Made by a program: the position numbers and the translations under genes. The notes below the pieces were generated by a model. The model was given only the letters and a program-made list of their open reading frames with translations. It was not told the DNA's origin and ran no database searches. From JBMNGO01 sp050949885 (lineage in GTDB: Bacteria; Bacillota; Syntrophomonadia; Syntrophomonadales; Syntrophomonadaceae), in NCBI GenBank assembly GCA_050949885.1, contig JBMNGO010000008.1, forward strand, positions 180,402-244,401: a DNA stretch of 64,000 nt. The letters are read 5' to 3'. Below are positions 1 through 8,787 of the stretch, in pieces. Position 1 is the stretch's first letter. Every line of letters begins with the position of its first letter.

Positions 1-882
1 CAGTTCTCCAGGAAATTCTTTAACTATAGAATAGTCCAGCCAGCCTAGTTCCTTAGCAACATTGTCTAGCATACCCTTGGCTATAACGTATTGTTCGCCC
101 GCTACTGCTACCAGAACATAGGTGAACTCCGGATGGAGAGCTACAGCCAGATTGGCCGGCAGAGTCCAGGGTGTAGTAGTCCAAATTATAATAAAAGCTC
201 CTTGAGGAATTACCCCTTTTCCATCTTTTACGGGAAATTTTACATAAATGGAATAAGAAGTTTTGTCATTGTATTCGATCTCTGCTTCAGCCAGAGCTGT
301 CTCACAATCAGCACACCAGTATACCGGCTTCAGTCCCTTATAAATATAGCCTTTCTTGGCCATCTCACCAAATACTTTGATTTGCACCGCCTCAAAAGCC
401 GGTTTAAGGGTCAAATAGGGGTTATCCCAGTCTCCTCTCACTCCCAGTCTTTTGAACTGCTCCCTCTGCAGGTCTACGTATTTAAGGGCGTAGTCCCTAC
501 AATGCTGCCGGAATTCCACTACATTGGTTTTATTCCGGTCCAGGCCCAAGTTTTTAATAGCCTGTTGTTCAATAGGCAGCCCATGGGTATCCCAACCCGG
601 CACATAGGGCGAGTTATAACCGGTCATAGAGCGGAATTTAACTATTATGTCTTTTAAGACTTTATTTAATGTGTGCCCTAAATGAATGTTACCATTAGCA
701 TAGGGAGGCCCATCATGGAGAATGAATAATGGTTTTCCCGCATTCTTTCTCTGCACCTCTTTATATAAATCTATTTTCTCCCAGAACTCTAGAATTTGGG
801 GCTCCTTTTGAGGGAGACTGGCTCTCATGGGGAAATCCGTTTTTGGCAAATTAAGGGTTTGATCATATTTTCCTTTAGACAC
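1..882 (-). CDS. ileS: Isoleucyl-tRNA synthetase, N-terminal 294 codons (runs off the left edge)
   Basis: Charges tRNA-Ile with isoleucine in the cytoplasm. Translating the minus strand gives VSKGKYDQTLNLPKTDFPMR, then the class I HIGH-type signature in HDGPPYANGNIHLGHTLNK and the editing-domain entry WTTTPWTLPANLA; both are typical of IleS. I chose the GTG at 882 because a GAGGTG Shine-Dalgarno lies 8 nt upstream and the sequence from there matches the family N-terminus. The C-terminal two thirds (KMSKS loop, anticodon and zinc domains) lie outside the window. A T-box leader precedes the gene. In Bacillus and many Clostridia ileS follows divIVA, as it does here after an interruption by transporter genes and nth. 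Confidence 0.95.
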   Translation of the reverse strand, partial: MSKGKYDQTLNLPKTDFPMRASLPQKEPQILEFWEKIDLYKEVQRKNAGKPLFILHDGPPYANGNIHLGHTLNKVLKDIIVKFRSMTGYNSPYVPGWDTHGLPIEQQAIKNLGLDRNKTNVVEFRQHCRDYALKYVDLQREQFKRLGVRGDWDNPYLTLKPAFEAVQIKVFGEMAKKGYIYKGLKPVYWCADCETALAEAEIEYNDKTSYSIYVKFPVKDGKGVIPQGAFIIIWTTTPWTLPANLAVALHPEFTYVLVAVAGEQYVIAKGMLDNVAKELGWLDYSIVKEFPGEL

Positions 883-924
883 TGGAAAAACACCTCACGT
901 ATAATTATATATAGTAATAATAAA

Positions 925-1190
925 ACCCTTCATCCCAAGGGACGAAAGGCTACTTCCGCGGTACCACCCTACTAATACCTGGCCGCCGCCAGGCACCACT
1001 CTTTGGCTTTATAACGCAAGCAACGTTCAAACCTACTGATCAAATAGCAGCGACTTTCGGAATGAAAGGCTCCCGGGTGATTTTCATCGCAAAAACAGCA
1101 TCCGGCTTTCACCAGCCCGGATTCGCTAAAGCTGCTAATTCCGACTACTGTCCCGTTCCCAGCCCTGCCTGGAGATATACTAATCCCCCT
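925..1190 (-). promoter_or_regulatory. T-box riboswitch leader, tRNA-Ile responsive
   Basis: The minus strand holds the canonical T-box sequence AGGGTGGTACCGCGGAAG (953-970). It is followed by a terminator hairpin (926-949: CCTTTCGTCCC paired with GGGATGAAGG) and a T-rich tract. Further upstream is a Stem I-like region with a CCGGGCTGGTGAAAGCCGG distal element. The specifier position reads GAA-a-ATC-aCC, so the codon is ATC (complement of 1079-1081), which pairs with the tRNA-Ile anticodon and agrees with the downstream ileS. Uncharged tRNA-Ile should stabilise the antiterminator and turn ileS on. Confidence 0.93.
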
Positions 1191-1217
1191 ATATAGTTAA
1201 TCCCCAAATCGTAATAA

Positions 1218-1246
1218 ATTTTAGCATATAGAATGGAGCAAAACAA
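1218..1246 (-). promoter_or_regulatory. Likely sigma-A promoter of the ileS T-box leader
   Basis: On the minus strand a TTGTTT -35 (1241-1246) is separated by 17 nt from a TAAAAT -10 (1218-1223). Transcription would start near 1210, giving a leader of about 330 nt, the usual size for a T-box mRNA. This is a sequence match only. Confidence 0.5.
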
Positions 1247-1282
1247 CTATATACCAGGATTATTGCCACTATTTTGCAATAA

Positions 1283-1912
1283 CTAAACTTGGTTTTTTTC
1301 ACAACAGTCCCTGAGAATGCAATTGGTGCAATCAGGTTTTCTGGCCCGGCACACCCTCCGGCCATGATGAATAAGCCAATGATGAAAGTTATTCCATTTT
1401 TCTTGTGGAATCAGGCCCTTCAGGCTGTCCTCGGTTTTTCGGGGTGAATTAGTTTTTACCAGTCCTATACGGTTAGCTACCCGGTGGACATGAGTATCTA
1501 CCCCTAAACCAGGCTGGTTAAATCCCACTGACCTTACCACATTAGCTGTTTTCCTGCCCACTCCGGGCAGCTGCAATAAATCATCAAATCCTGATGGTAC
1601 TTCCCCGTTAAATCTTTCCTGGATCATCCGAGCAGCCTCCTTGAGAAATTTTGCTTTACTCCGGTAAAGCCCCACCCCCTTTATCAACTCTTCCAGTTCC
1701 TCAATCCCTATATTAGCCATCTGGTAGGGGTTAGGACATTTCTGAAAAAGTCTGGGGGTTACCTTGTTCACCTGCTCATCAGTGGTTTGTGCAGACAGGA
1801 TTACCGCTATCAATAGCTGGAAAGTATTTGCGTAATGCAGCCTGGTGGCAGCATCCGGATATTCTTTCGCCAGTCGGATAATTATTTGCTTTATTTTTTT
1901 AGGAATAATCAT
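1283..1912 (-). CDS. nth: Endonuclease III (DNA glycosylase/AP lyase)
   Basis: Base-excision repair enzyme that removes oxidised pyrimidines and nicks at abasic sites. The 209-residue protein has the helix-hairpin-helix LPGVGRKTAN with catalytic Lys121, the catalytic Asp139 in VDTHVHR, and a C-terminal [4Fe-4S] motif CX6CX2CX5C (Cys188, 195, 198, 204). Length and layout match the bacterial Nth family. It sits upstream of the ileS promoter on the same strand and probably has its own promoter. Nothing unusual. Confidence 0.96.
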   Translation of the reverse strand: MIIPKKIKQIIIRLAKEYPDAATRLHYANTFQLLIAVILSAQTTDEQVNKVTPRLFQKCPNPYQMANIGIEELEELIKGVGLYRSKAKFLKEAARMIQERFNGEVPSGFDDLLQLPGVGRKTANVVRSVGFNQPGLGVDTHVHRVANRIGLVKTNSPRKTEDSLKGLIPQEKWNNFHHWLIHHGRRVCRARKPDCTNCILRDCCEKNQV

Positions 1913-2059
1913 AATCTCTCCATTCAGTACTACCCAATAATGCCTAAAGCCAATCAGTTGTCAATATTTTCTAGAGGTTTTTGTTTTAATTTGTCGAATT
2001 ATGTTTCCGTATGGCTAACCTGCTTATCAGAAATTTTATTTAATGGAGGAGATGCTTGC

Positions 2060-2602
2060 ATGCATGTTGTCAATCCAGAGGCAATCGGGGTATTTGGACT
2101 TCTTGTTACCGTCTGGTGTTTCGGCGCAGAACAACTCGGTTTAGGGGTAAGAGGCGGCGACCACCAAAAAATTGGACGCAGTCTTGCCTACATTGCCATA
2201 CTGTTCGGGGGCTGTACCCAGTTGTTTACTGCCCTTTCCATGTATCTATTTAATGTAACCGGAAATTCGGAAATGAGTATTTATCTGGGAACCATTTTTG
2301 CCACTTTTGGTCTTTTCTGGATTCTGGTAGGCTGGTTTTTCTTACAAGGTGGAGATAAAAAACAAATAGCTCACTTTTTCCTGGGAATTGCCTTCATGAC
2401 ATCCCTGTTTTTGTATAAAGCAATTCTTATCGGCGCCATCTTTCCACTCGGGGTTGTTTTGGCCCTGATTGTAGCTCTGACTGTTCTCCTGCCTTTCAAC
2501 TGGTATGGAGTAGCCCCCGGTTTGGCCAAGGTTTGCGGAGCAATTAATATATTAATTGGTCTGTGTTCACTGCCCCTGCTGCTTAAAGCGTTAGGATTAT
2601 AG
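2060..2602 (+). CDS. AceTr-family acetate/succinate transporter (GPR1/FUN34/YaaH type)
   Basis: A 180-residue membrane protein with six predicted hydrophobic segments. It opens with VNPEAIGVFGLLVT, which corresponds to the NPAPLGL signature of the family. It then shows GGCTQLFTALSMY and GTIFATFGLFWI, matching the GGxxQ and YGxFW landmarks of E. coli SatP. Members are hexameric channels or symporters for acetate and other short monocarboxylates. The start at ATG 2060 has GGAGGAG 8 nt upstream; the longer open frame to 1835 overlaps nth and has no ribosome site. The gene is monocistronic with a terminator at 2632. Export or uptake of acetate would suit an organism oxidising fatty acids to acetate, but that is an inference. 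Confidence 0.8.
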   Translation: MHVVNPEAIGVFGLLVTVWCFGAEQLGLGVRGGDHQKIGRSLAYIAILFGGCTQLFTALSMYLFNVTGNSEMSIYLGTIFATFGLFWILVGWFFLQGGDKKQIAHFFLGIAFMTSLFLYKAILIGAIFPLGVVLALIVALTVLLPFNWYGVAPGLAKVCGAINILIGLCSLPLLLKALGL

Positions 2603-2631
2603 CAACAGGAAAAAGTCAATTGGTTAGCCAC

Positions 2632-2655
2632 AGCCCTGTTGCATACAACAGGGCT
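2632..2655 (+). terminator. Rho-independent terminator after the acetate transporter gene
   Basis: Perfect stem AGCCCTGTTG/CAACAGGGCT with a 4-nt loop, then cctcTTTTTT on the plus strand. It lies between the convergent transporter and ABC ATPase genes. Confidence 0.88.
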
Positions 2656-2668
2656 CCTCTTTTTTAGC

Positions 2669-3391
2669 TTATAACACCTTGCTCAAAAAGGATTGGGTGC
2701 GGGGATTTTGCGGATTATCAAAAATATCCTTGGGAATTCCTTCCTCAACGATCATCCCTTCGTCCATAAATAAAACCCTATCCCCCACTTCCCGTGCGAA
2801 TCCCATTTCATGGGTTACTACTACCATTGTCATACCTTCATAAGCCAGATCCTTCATAACTGCCAGGACTTCTCCCACCATTTCTGGATCAAGGGCCGAG
2901 GTAGGCTCATCAAACAGCATCACCTTGGGTTTCATAGCCAATGCCCGAGCTATGGCTACTCTTTGTTTTTGCCCGCCCGACAGCTGCCCGGGGAATACAT
3001 GAGCTTTATCGACCAGTCCCACTTTTTTTAACAGCTCCATGGCAATATCGTAGGCTTCACTTACTGGCATCTTTTTGACTTTTATGGGCGCCATGGTTAT
3101 ATTTTCAATAGTAGTTTTATGGGGGAAAAGATTGAATAATTGAAAAACCATTCCCACCTGTTCTCTAACTTTATTAATGTTAGTATGCTCTGAGGTGATT
3201 TCCTGTCCATCCACAAATATTCTCCCAGAGTTTACAGGCTCCAACTGGTTGATACAACGCAAAAAGGTACTTTTACCCGATCCGCTGGGTCCGATTATAC
3301 AGACTACTTCCCTTGGTGCAATATGACAGCTTATTCCCTTTAACACTTTTAATGAACCAAAACTTTTGTGTACATCGAAAACTTTAATCAT
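2669..3391 (-). CDS. Polar amino acid ABC transporter, ATP-binding protein (GlnQ type)
   Basis: Cytoplasmic ATPase of an amino acid importer, 240 residues from MIKVFDVHKSF. Walker A is GPSGSGKST (about 34-42), followed by the Q-loop, the signature LSGGQKQRVAIARAL, Walker B VMLFDEPTSALDPE and the switch His in VVVTHEMGFA. The start at 3391 has AAAGGAG upstream and overlaps the permease stop by 4 nt (ATGA), so the two are translationally coupled. A longer open frame to 3478 is not needed for homology. It is the third gene of a binding protein - permease - ATPase operon. Confidence 0.95.
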   Translation of the reverse strand: MIKVFDVHKSFGSLKVLKGISCHIAPREVVCIIGPSGSGKSTFLRCINQLEPVNSGRIFVDGQEITSEHTNINKVREQVGMVFQLFNLFPHKTTIENITMAPIKVKKMPVSEAYDIAMELLKKVGLVDKAHVFPGQLSGGQKQRVAIARALAMKPKVMLFDEPTSALDPEMVGEVLAVMKDLAYEGMTMVVVTHEMGFAREVGDRVLFMDEGMIVEEGIPKDIFDNPQNPRTQSFLSKVL

Positions 3392-4098
3392 TCGGTGGCC
3401 AGTCTCCTTTCTACGTAATCCCCCAGTATGGAAAGAATCTTGGTCATTATTAGATAAATAACACAAACTGCACCCCAAATCCAGACTGCTTCGTAGGTTG
3501 TAGAATACAGGAGTTTTCCCCGGTGGGTCAGCTCTTCAGCAGCGATGACTGATACCAGAGAGGTGTCCTTTAACAACATTATGAATTCATTTATCATGGG
3601 TGGAATTACTATTTTAAAGGCCTGGGGCAGGATTACATACACCATGGCTTGACGGTTGGTCATGCCCAGAGAACGGGCAGCTTCCATCTGTCCTTTATCA
3701 ACAGCCTGAATACCAGCCCGGATTATTTCAGCCACATAGGCGGCGCTATTTAATGAACAGGCAACAATGGCTGCTGTTACATTTCCAGTTATATTTAGCA
3801 TGGGCAATACTCCGAAATATAAGAAAAGTATCTGTACAAAAAGAGGTGTTCCCCGGAAAAAATCGATATAAGCTACAGCGATAAATCTCCCCAGCTTAAA
3901 ACTGGACATTTTTAATAATGCCAGTATTAATCCCAGAATAAGACCAAAAGTAATAGATAATACAGTTATTTTAAGGGTCAAAAGGGCACCCACAAGAAAA
4001 TAGCTTTGATGGGTCCAAACAATTTCAAAACCGCGGATTTCCATTAGCCTGTCCCATAGGCCAATGCCAAATGTTGCGTTTATTGCTGTTAATAACAT
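3388..4098 (-). CDS. Polar amino acid ABC transporter, permease (HisM/GlnP type)
   Basis: Inner-membrane subunit of 236 residues with about five hydrophobic spans. The EAA loop EAARSLGMTNRQAMVYVILPQA contacts the ATPase, and the segment DFFRGTPLFVQILFLYFG is typical of the His/Glu/Gln/Arg/opine permease family. A GGAGG site lies about 12 nt before the ATG. It lies between the binding protein and the ATPase, with a hairpin in the 80-nt gap behind the binding-protein gene. Only one permease gene is present, so the complex presumably uses a homodimer. Confidence 0.93.
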   Translation of the reverse strand: MLLTAINATFGIGLWDRLMEIRGFEIVWTHQSYFLVGALLTLKITVLSITFGLILGLILALLKMSSFKLGRFIAVAYIDFFRGTPLFVQILFLYFGVLPMLNITGNVTAAIVACSLNSAAYVAEIIRAGIQAVDKGQMEAARSLGMTNRQAMVYVILPQAFKIVIPPMINEFIMLLKDTSLVSVIAAEELTHRGKLLYSTTYEAVWIWGAVCVIYLIMTKILSILGDYVERRLATE

Positions 4099-4129
4099 GG
4101 GTTATTTGATCCTCCCCGAAACAAGCTAA

Positions 4130-4153
4130 AAGCGCGAGCAAATACCCGCGCTT
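4130..4153 (-). promoter_or_regulatory. Intercistronic hairpin between binding protein and permease
   Basis: Seven-pair stem AAGCGCG/CGCGCTT with a 10-nt loop in the gap of the ABC operon. On the minus strand it is followed by a weak T-rich stretch (TTTTAG). Such hairpins often give more binding-protein mRNA than permease mRNA, by partial termination or RNA protection; that role is inferred. Confidence 0.6.
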
Positions 4154-4178
4154 GATCTACAAATCCCTTCAAGACCTT

Positions 4179-4979
4179 TTACTGTTGATCGCCAAACCAT
4201 TTTTTATATATTTCATCATATGTGCCATTTTCTTTTATTTTAGCCAGGCCTTCATTGATCAGGTTAAGAACTTCGGTATTACCTTTTTTAACACCTATTC
4301 CATACTGGTCATCAGCAGAGAAAAGCTCCCCAACCATTTTTATTTTGTCTTTTCCATCAGTTTCCATATAGTAATGGGTTACCGGAAAGTCATTAATAAC
4401 TGCATCTGCTCCGCCTTTTTCCAGTTCCATAAAAGCTTCCCCTATTCCATCAAATATCTTTATAGTTGTTGAAGAGTCTTCATCTTTTATTCTATTGGAA
4501 GCAGCTGCGCCAGTGGTGCCGACTTCAGCAGCCAAGGTTTTACCTCTCAGGTCTTCCAAGCTATTAATATCCTCATTATCTGCCCGTACAGCAATAATCA
4601 AACCAGCTGTGAAATAAGGATCGCTGAAATCTATTTTTTCAAGTCTTTGCGGGGTAATTGACTGGGCGGAAATGGTACAGTCAACATTTCCGGCCTCCAA
4701 TGCCGGGATTAACGCATCAAACCCTAGACTGTTGATTTCAATTTCATAGCCCTGTACCTCACCAATAGCCCTAATAAGGTCCATATCGAAGCCTATGTAG
4801 TCACCATTGGGGCCAACCATTTCAAAGGGCGGATATGTAGTTTGCGATCCGACAATCAGTTTGGGGTTTTTGTTTTCATTAGGCTGACTGCTTTTTTCAT
4901 CACCAGCACATCCCATACCAACACAAATCAGGCCCAGCATAAGCATCCCAATCAATAATAGCCTGGGCATTTTTTTCAT
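4179..4979 (-). CDS. Amino acid ABC transporter substrate-binding lipoprotein (SBP family 3)
   Basis: A 266-residue extracytoplasmic receptor. A charged start and hydrophobic core lead to the lipobox VGMGC (Cys24), so it is probably a lipid-anchored protein. The mature part has the SBP_bac_3 signature: YPPFEMVGPNGDYIGFDMDLIRAIGE, then DFSDPYF, then GTTGA with the DGIGEAF hinge region and DDQYGIGVKKGN near the end. The ligand is a polar or charged amino acid; which one cannot be read from sequence. The first ATG (4979) has AGGAG 10 nt upstream, while the ATG three codons later has GGAGG 8 nt upstream, so the start is slightly uncertain. Confidence 0.94.
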   Translation of the reverse strand: MKKMPRLLLIGMLMLGLICVGMGCAGDEKSSQPNENKNPKLIVGSQTTYPPFEMVGPNGDYIGFDMDLIRAIGEVQGYEIEINSLGFDALIPALEAGNVDCTISAQSITPQRLEKIDFSDPYFTAGLIIAVRADNEDINSLEDLRGKTLAAEVGTTGAAASNRIKDEDSSTTIKIFDGIGEAFMELEKGGADAVINDFPVTHYYMETDGKDKIKMVGELFSADDQYGIGVKKGNTEVLNLINEGLAKIKENGTYDEIYKKWFGDQQ

Positions 4980-5028
4980 CCTCCGCTCACTCCTTTAATG
5001 TGTTAAACTTCTAGTTCTTACTTAGACT

Positions 5029-5057
5029 ATTATAGAGTTTTATTACTAAATGAACAA
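5029..5057 (-). promoter_or_regulatory. Sigma-A type promoter of the amino acid ABC operon
   Basis: TTGTTC (5052-5057), a 17-nt spacer and a perfect TATAAT (5029-5034) on the minus strand, about 50 nt before the binding-protein start. Confidence 0.75.
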
Positions 5058-5185
5058 CGTAAAAATAGTATTTAGTCATAAATGTTTTGGAACTTTTATA
5101 GAACTTGCCACAAAACCAGGAAAAAGTATTAAGTTTATGCTATTATAGTTCGGTGATCTTGAAATAGCAGATTGGGGTAAGGGAT

Positions 5186-6076
5186 GTGCTAAGCATTAGT
5201 AAAAGAACTCAGGCCGAATTGAGCATGCTCTTCGTTGGTTTTGTGTGGGGAACAACCTTTGTTGTAGTAAAAAATGCCCTGGTTAATATTGGACCCTTTC
5301 TGTTCCTGGGGTTGCGCTTCATTATAGCCTTTCTATTTCTGGCTCTCTTGTCCTTTAACTCCATTAAAAAAGTTGACCGTAATACGGTTTTGTGCGGATG
5401 CTTGCTCGGCTTTTTCCTCTTTTTGGGTTATTCTTTCCAAACCGTAGGTCTACAATATACTACATCATCAAATGCGGGCTTTATCACTGGTTTGAGTGTT
5501 ATTCTGGTGCCTCTTATTTATTCTATCCTGCACCGGGCCCTGCCGCCGCTTTCTTCCATATTAACTGCGCTAATGGCAACGGTAGGTTTATACCTAATGT
5601 CTGTTGCTTCCTATTCCATTAAGCTGGCTTATGGGGATTTTTTGATTCTCCTATGTGCTTTCGGGTTTGCTTGGCATATTGTTTTGGTTGATTTGTACTC
5701 TTACCGTTTTAATGCCATTGCCATAACCGGAATGCAGGTTTTATTTGTAGGAGTCCTCTGCATTATTATTGGCCTGCTGGTAGAACCTTGGCCTCAGAAG
5801 TTTACCCTAGATCTTTGGGGAGCCGTTATTGTTACGGCTTTCTTTGCTACGGCCCTGGCTTTTTTACTGCAAAATGCCTTGCAGAAATACAGCACTCCCA
5901 CCCGCTTTGCAGTAATTCTCACCAGTGAACCGGTTTTTGCCGCAGTTGCCGGTAATTTGTGGGCCGATGAAATCCTATCCCCTAGAGCCCTGGTAGGAGC
6001 ATCCCTCATCCTTATTGCCATGCTGATTGCCATATTGACGCAAAAAGAAAAGGATAAGCTTAGGGCTAATCCTTAG
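5186..6076 (+). CDS. DMT-superfamily permease (two EamA domains)
   Basis: A 296-residue protein with about ten hydrophobic helices arranged as two EamA repeats. The first contains FVGFVWGTTFVVVKNAL and PFLFLGLRFIIAF, the second GDFLILLCAFGFAWHIVLVD and SEPVFAAVAG. Members export amino acids, nucleosides or other metabolites; the substrate is not predictable. The GTG at 5186 has a purine-rich GGGGTAAGG upstream; an internal ATG at 5224 (MLFVGFVWG) is the alternative. Its last codons overlap the convergent DUF167 gene by 4 nt. Confidence 0.88.
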   Translation: MLSISKRTQAELSMLFVGFVWGTTFVVVKNALVNIGPFLFLGLRFIIAFLFLALLSFNSIKKVDRNTVLCGCLLGFFLFLGYSFQTVGLQYTTSSNAGFITGLSVILVPLIYSILHRALPPLSSILTALMATVGLYLMSVASYSIKLAYGDFLILLCAFGFAWHIVLVDLYSYRFNAIAITGMQVLFVGVLCIIIGLLVEPWPQKFTLDLWGAVIVTAFFATALAFLLQNALQKYSTPTRFAVILTSEPVFAAVAGNLWADEILSPRALVGASLILIAMLIAILTQKEKDKLRANP

Positions 6077-6363
6077 GTAGCATTTATGATTTCCAACAAT
6101 TGTTCCTGTTTCAATCCTCTAATTTCCACCACTTTGTTCTGGGATAATTCTCCTTTAACCAGAATAATATTTTTTTTAGGAACCCCCAAATATTGGGCCA
6201 AAAACTGTATCAGTGCCCGGTTGGCTTTTCCCTCCACCGGCGGAGCATTAAGCTTTACTTTGAGGGCGCCTTCATATTCCCCAACAACCTGATTATTGGC
6301 TGAGCGGGGCTGAACCCTGATCTCCATTCTTATTCCATTTTCCACTTCAGTTAAATGCAGCAT
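6073..6363 (-). CDS. DUF167/YggU family small protein
   Basis: A 96-residue protein with the family hallmarks VQPRSANNQVVGEYEGALKVKLNAPPVEGKANRALIQFLA and KGELSQNKVVEI. The biochemical function is unknown. In many bacteria the gene travels with yggS and yggT, which are present upstream on this strand. It follows divIVA at 18 nt and ends the ylm-like operon. Confidence 0.9.
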   Translation of the reverse strand: MLHLTEVENGIRMEIRVQPRSANNQVVGEYEGALKVKLNAPPVEGKANRALIQFLAQYLGVPKKNIILVKGELSQNKVVEIRGLKQEQLLEIINAT

Positions 6364-6381
6364 AAGGATTAACCTTTCTCA

Positions 6382-6879
6382 TCAGATTTCCTCACCTGAG
6401 ATTTGGTCAAGCTTCTCCATTATTTCTTTCAAATCCCTGCTGTAAAAGAACTCAGCCATATCCTCGATTTTTTTCTCATTTTTCTCAATCATGTCCATCT
6501 GACCGGCTATCTGAGACTTTAGTTCGGAATTAAAATAGTATAAACGCTTAATTACTTCCTGGTACACTAAAAATATATCAGCGATGCGCCGGCGAGATTC
6601 TGCAATCATCATGTTGGCCTCTTTACGGGCATTTTGCTTTATATCCTCTGCAGTTTGCTGGGCTAGGATGAGGCTATTATTCATTACTGCTTCCATTTTG
6701 CGGTATTTATCCAATTCATATTCCAGCTTTTCCACTTGATCTTTTAACCTGGCATTTTCACTGTACAATTTTTCAAAATCCTCGGCCAATTGAACCATAA
6801 ACTGCCTGACTTCATTCTCCTGGTAGCCTCGAAACCCTTTGGAAAACTGTTGATTTCGTATTTCTACCGGTACGATCAT
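6382..6879 (-). CDS. divIVA: DivIVA-family cell-division/polarity protein
   Basis: A cytoplasmic, membrane-curvature-binding coiled-coil protein of 165 residues. The N-terminal domain VPVEIRNQQFSKGFRGYQENEVRQFM is the conserved DivIVA membrane-binding region (FxxxxRGYxxxEVxxFL). A long coiled coil follows to about residue 90, then a helical tail. I start at ATG 6879 because GGGAGGG lies 9 nt upstream; the ATG six codons earlier has no spacing from its purine tract. It lies in the sepF-yggT-divIVA order typical of Firmicutes. Confidence 0.93.
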   Translation of the reverse strand: MIVPVEIRNQQFSKGFRGYQENEVRQFMVQLAEDFEKLYSENARLKDQVEKLEYELDKYRKMEAVMNNSLILAQQTAEDIKQNARKEANMMIAESRRRIADIFLVYQEVIKRLYYFNSELKSQIAGQMDMIEKNEKKIEDMAEFFYSRDLKEIMEKLDQISGEEI

Positions 6880-6907
6880 AAGATTCAACCCTCCCATTCT
6901 CCTATAC

Positions 6908-8773
6908 TCAGCGAGCTGTCAACCCCCGGGGAAACATTTTAAGAATGCGTTCATAATTGTCAAATTGTTGGAATCGGCCTTCATTTATTTCCTGCAGTGC
7001 TTCTATATAGATGCTGACCAGGTCGTAAAGAATTCCCTTGGAATAGAAGTGTCCGTCAATACGCACATGTTTAATCCCAGCCCGGGCCAGCCGGGGCAGA
7101 TAATTAAAATAAGCCCGGTCAAAGGGAGAAAATATATGATTGCGGCACTCTTTATCAGTTTTAATTTGAAAAACCTGCCCCCAGGAATCTATTAGACCAG
7201 TATCTTTTTGCAGGCACTGGCTCTGGCATGATTCCTGATTTTTAGCCAGACAGACATCTGTAATAATTCCGCATAGAGGACCATGAATTATTACTTCTAT
7301 ATTGATGCCGGATGTAGCCAGGTGTTCCAGATGGTATATATCTAATTCCAGTGATGCTGTTAAGTGGGACAATCCTGCAGCCCGTAAGAATTCTGCGGCT
7401 ACCTGGTTGGTTAGGTTCAATCCTACACCGCCTCTAACCTTAAGACCTCGATCCTGCAGAAACTGCATACTGCCCAAGTCATTTACTATGACTGCTTCCA
7501 GGCAGTCAAGATTGGCCAGGTCAAATATCTGATTAAGCTTGTCTATGTCAGAGCCGACTACAATCCGGGGTGTTTCCAAAAAAACAGCAACCTGGCTTTT
7601 CGACGCTTGGGCCAGGGCGTAATCAATACTAACCCAATCCCACTTGGGCTCCTGCTGTCGAAATTCTTCCAATCCGATAATTATTCCATTTACACCCTGG
7701 GCCAGCATACGTTCGAAACTGCCCAAATCCCCTACTTTTACGTTAAGCTGAATAGAATAGGGCTCTTCGGGAACAGTTGGAGAATAGTCTTCTTTTTTTA
7801 GTGTTTCTATTAATACTGGACTTGAAGGAAAATAGGGTTCTCTTTCGCCCGTGGGATCAACCGCATTTTCTTCCGGCTGCCGCCCCAAGAGGCTCCCCAC
7901 CGTAAAATTACGCACCCGCCTTTGCTGGAGACACAAATAATCATCTGCCACATTATAGTCAGGGCCCAGCCGGTTTAACACCTGGTCCAAACCGTTTCTA
8001 TAAGCTGATATTAAATGGGCTACGAAATCCGGGTCCCTCATTCGTCCTTCAATCTTAAAGGAGGATATCCCGGCATTAATCAGCTCTTTTAAATAGGGAA
8101 ACAGGCACAGATCATTATGGGCCAGATAATGCCCGTATTCTTCCTGGCAGGTTTCTAATTTGTATGCCCACCGGCAGGGTTTAACACAACATCCCCGATT
8201 GGCACTTCTTCCAGCTATAAAACTGCTCATATAACACTGCCCGGTGTGGGCTATGCACAAATCGCCATGAGCAAAATACTCCAGGCCAAGGGTGGTATTT
8301 CTGGCCACAGCGACTATTTCCTTCAGGGTGAGGTTTTTGGACAGTATCGCCCTTTTAAACCCGGTTTTCTCCATGAACTGGGCGGCGGGAACACTGGAAA
8401 TGCCCATCTGCACACTGGCATGCAGGGGTATGGTAAGGCCCATCTGTTTATGTATCTTTACCAATGCCAGATCCTGAATGATCAAGGCATCTACTTTGAT
8501 TTTTTCTAAAAAAGCCAGATAATCAGAGATTTGTGGTATTTCTTCGTTATAATAGAGATTATTTACTGTGATATACAGTTTCTTCCGGAAAGTATGAAGA
8601 TATTCTGCAGCATCAGCCAGCTCCTGATCACTAAAATTCAGGTCCGGCCTCAGCATGCGCATATTAAACCTTTTCCCCCCCAGATAAATGGCATCTGCAC
8701 CGGCTTTTACAGCTTTCTCCATCGCTTCCCAATTCCCTGCCGGAGCCAGAAGTTCTATTGTGTTTTGCTTCAT
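6908..8773 (-). CDS. U32-family protein (RlhA/YhbU-like prephenate-dependent hydroxylase family)
   Basis: A 621-residue protein of the peptidase U32 family. The N-terminus ELLAPAGNWEAMEKAVKAGADAIYLGG begins the barrel. The signature region EYFAHGDLCIAHTGQCYMSS followed by GRSANRGCCVKPCR carries the conserved cysteines that in RlhA and TrhP hold an Fe-S cluster. The C-terminal half adds a second barrel-like region with more cysteines. Characterised relatives hydroxylate 23S rRNA C2501 or tRNA U34; others were called collagenases. The length fits the larger RlhA-like group. It sits between yggT and divIVA, where ylmH is found in Bacillus. The RNA target is unknown. Confidence 0.88.
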   Translation of the reverse strand: MKQNTIELLAPAGNWEAMEKAVKAGADAIYLGGKRFNMRMLRPDLNFSDQELADAAEYLHTFRKKLYITVNNLYYNEEIPQISDYLAFLEKIKVDALIIQDLALVKIHKQMGLTIPLHASVQMGISSVPAAQFMEKTGFKRAILSKNLTLKEIVAVARNTTLGLEYFAHGDLCIAHTGQCYMSSFIAGRSANRGCCVKPCRWAYKLETCQEEYGHYLAHNDLCLFPYLKELINAGISSFKIEGRMRDPDFVAHLISAYRNGLDQVLNRLGPDYNVADDYLCLQQRRVRNFTVGSLLGRQPEENAVDPTGEREPYFPSSPVLIETLKKEDYSPTVPEEPYSIQLNVKVGDLGSFERMLAQGVNGIIIGLEEFRQQEPKWDWVSIDYALAQASKSQVAVFLETPRIVVGSDIDKLNQIFDLANLDCLEAVIVNDLGSMQFLQDRGLKVRGGVGLNLTNQVAAEFLRAAGLSHLTASLELDIYHLEHLATSGINIEVIIHGPLCGIITDVCLAKNQESCQSQCLQKDTGLIDSWGQVFQIKTDKECRNHIFSPFDRAYFNYLPRLARAGIKHVRIDGHFYSKGILYDLVSIYIEALQEINEGRFQQFDNYERILKMFPRGLTAR

Positions 8774-8787
8774 TTAAGTCAAGCTCC

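Noticed and set aside
91..657. 188-codon plus-strand ORF at the left edge
   Set aside because: Lies opposite the clearly recognisable ileS frame.
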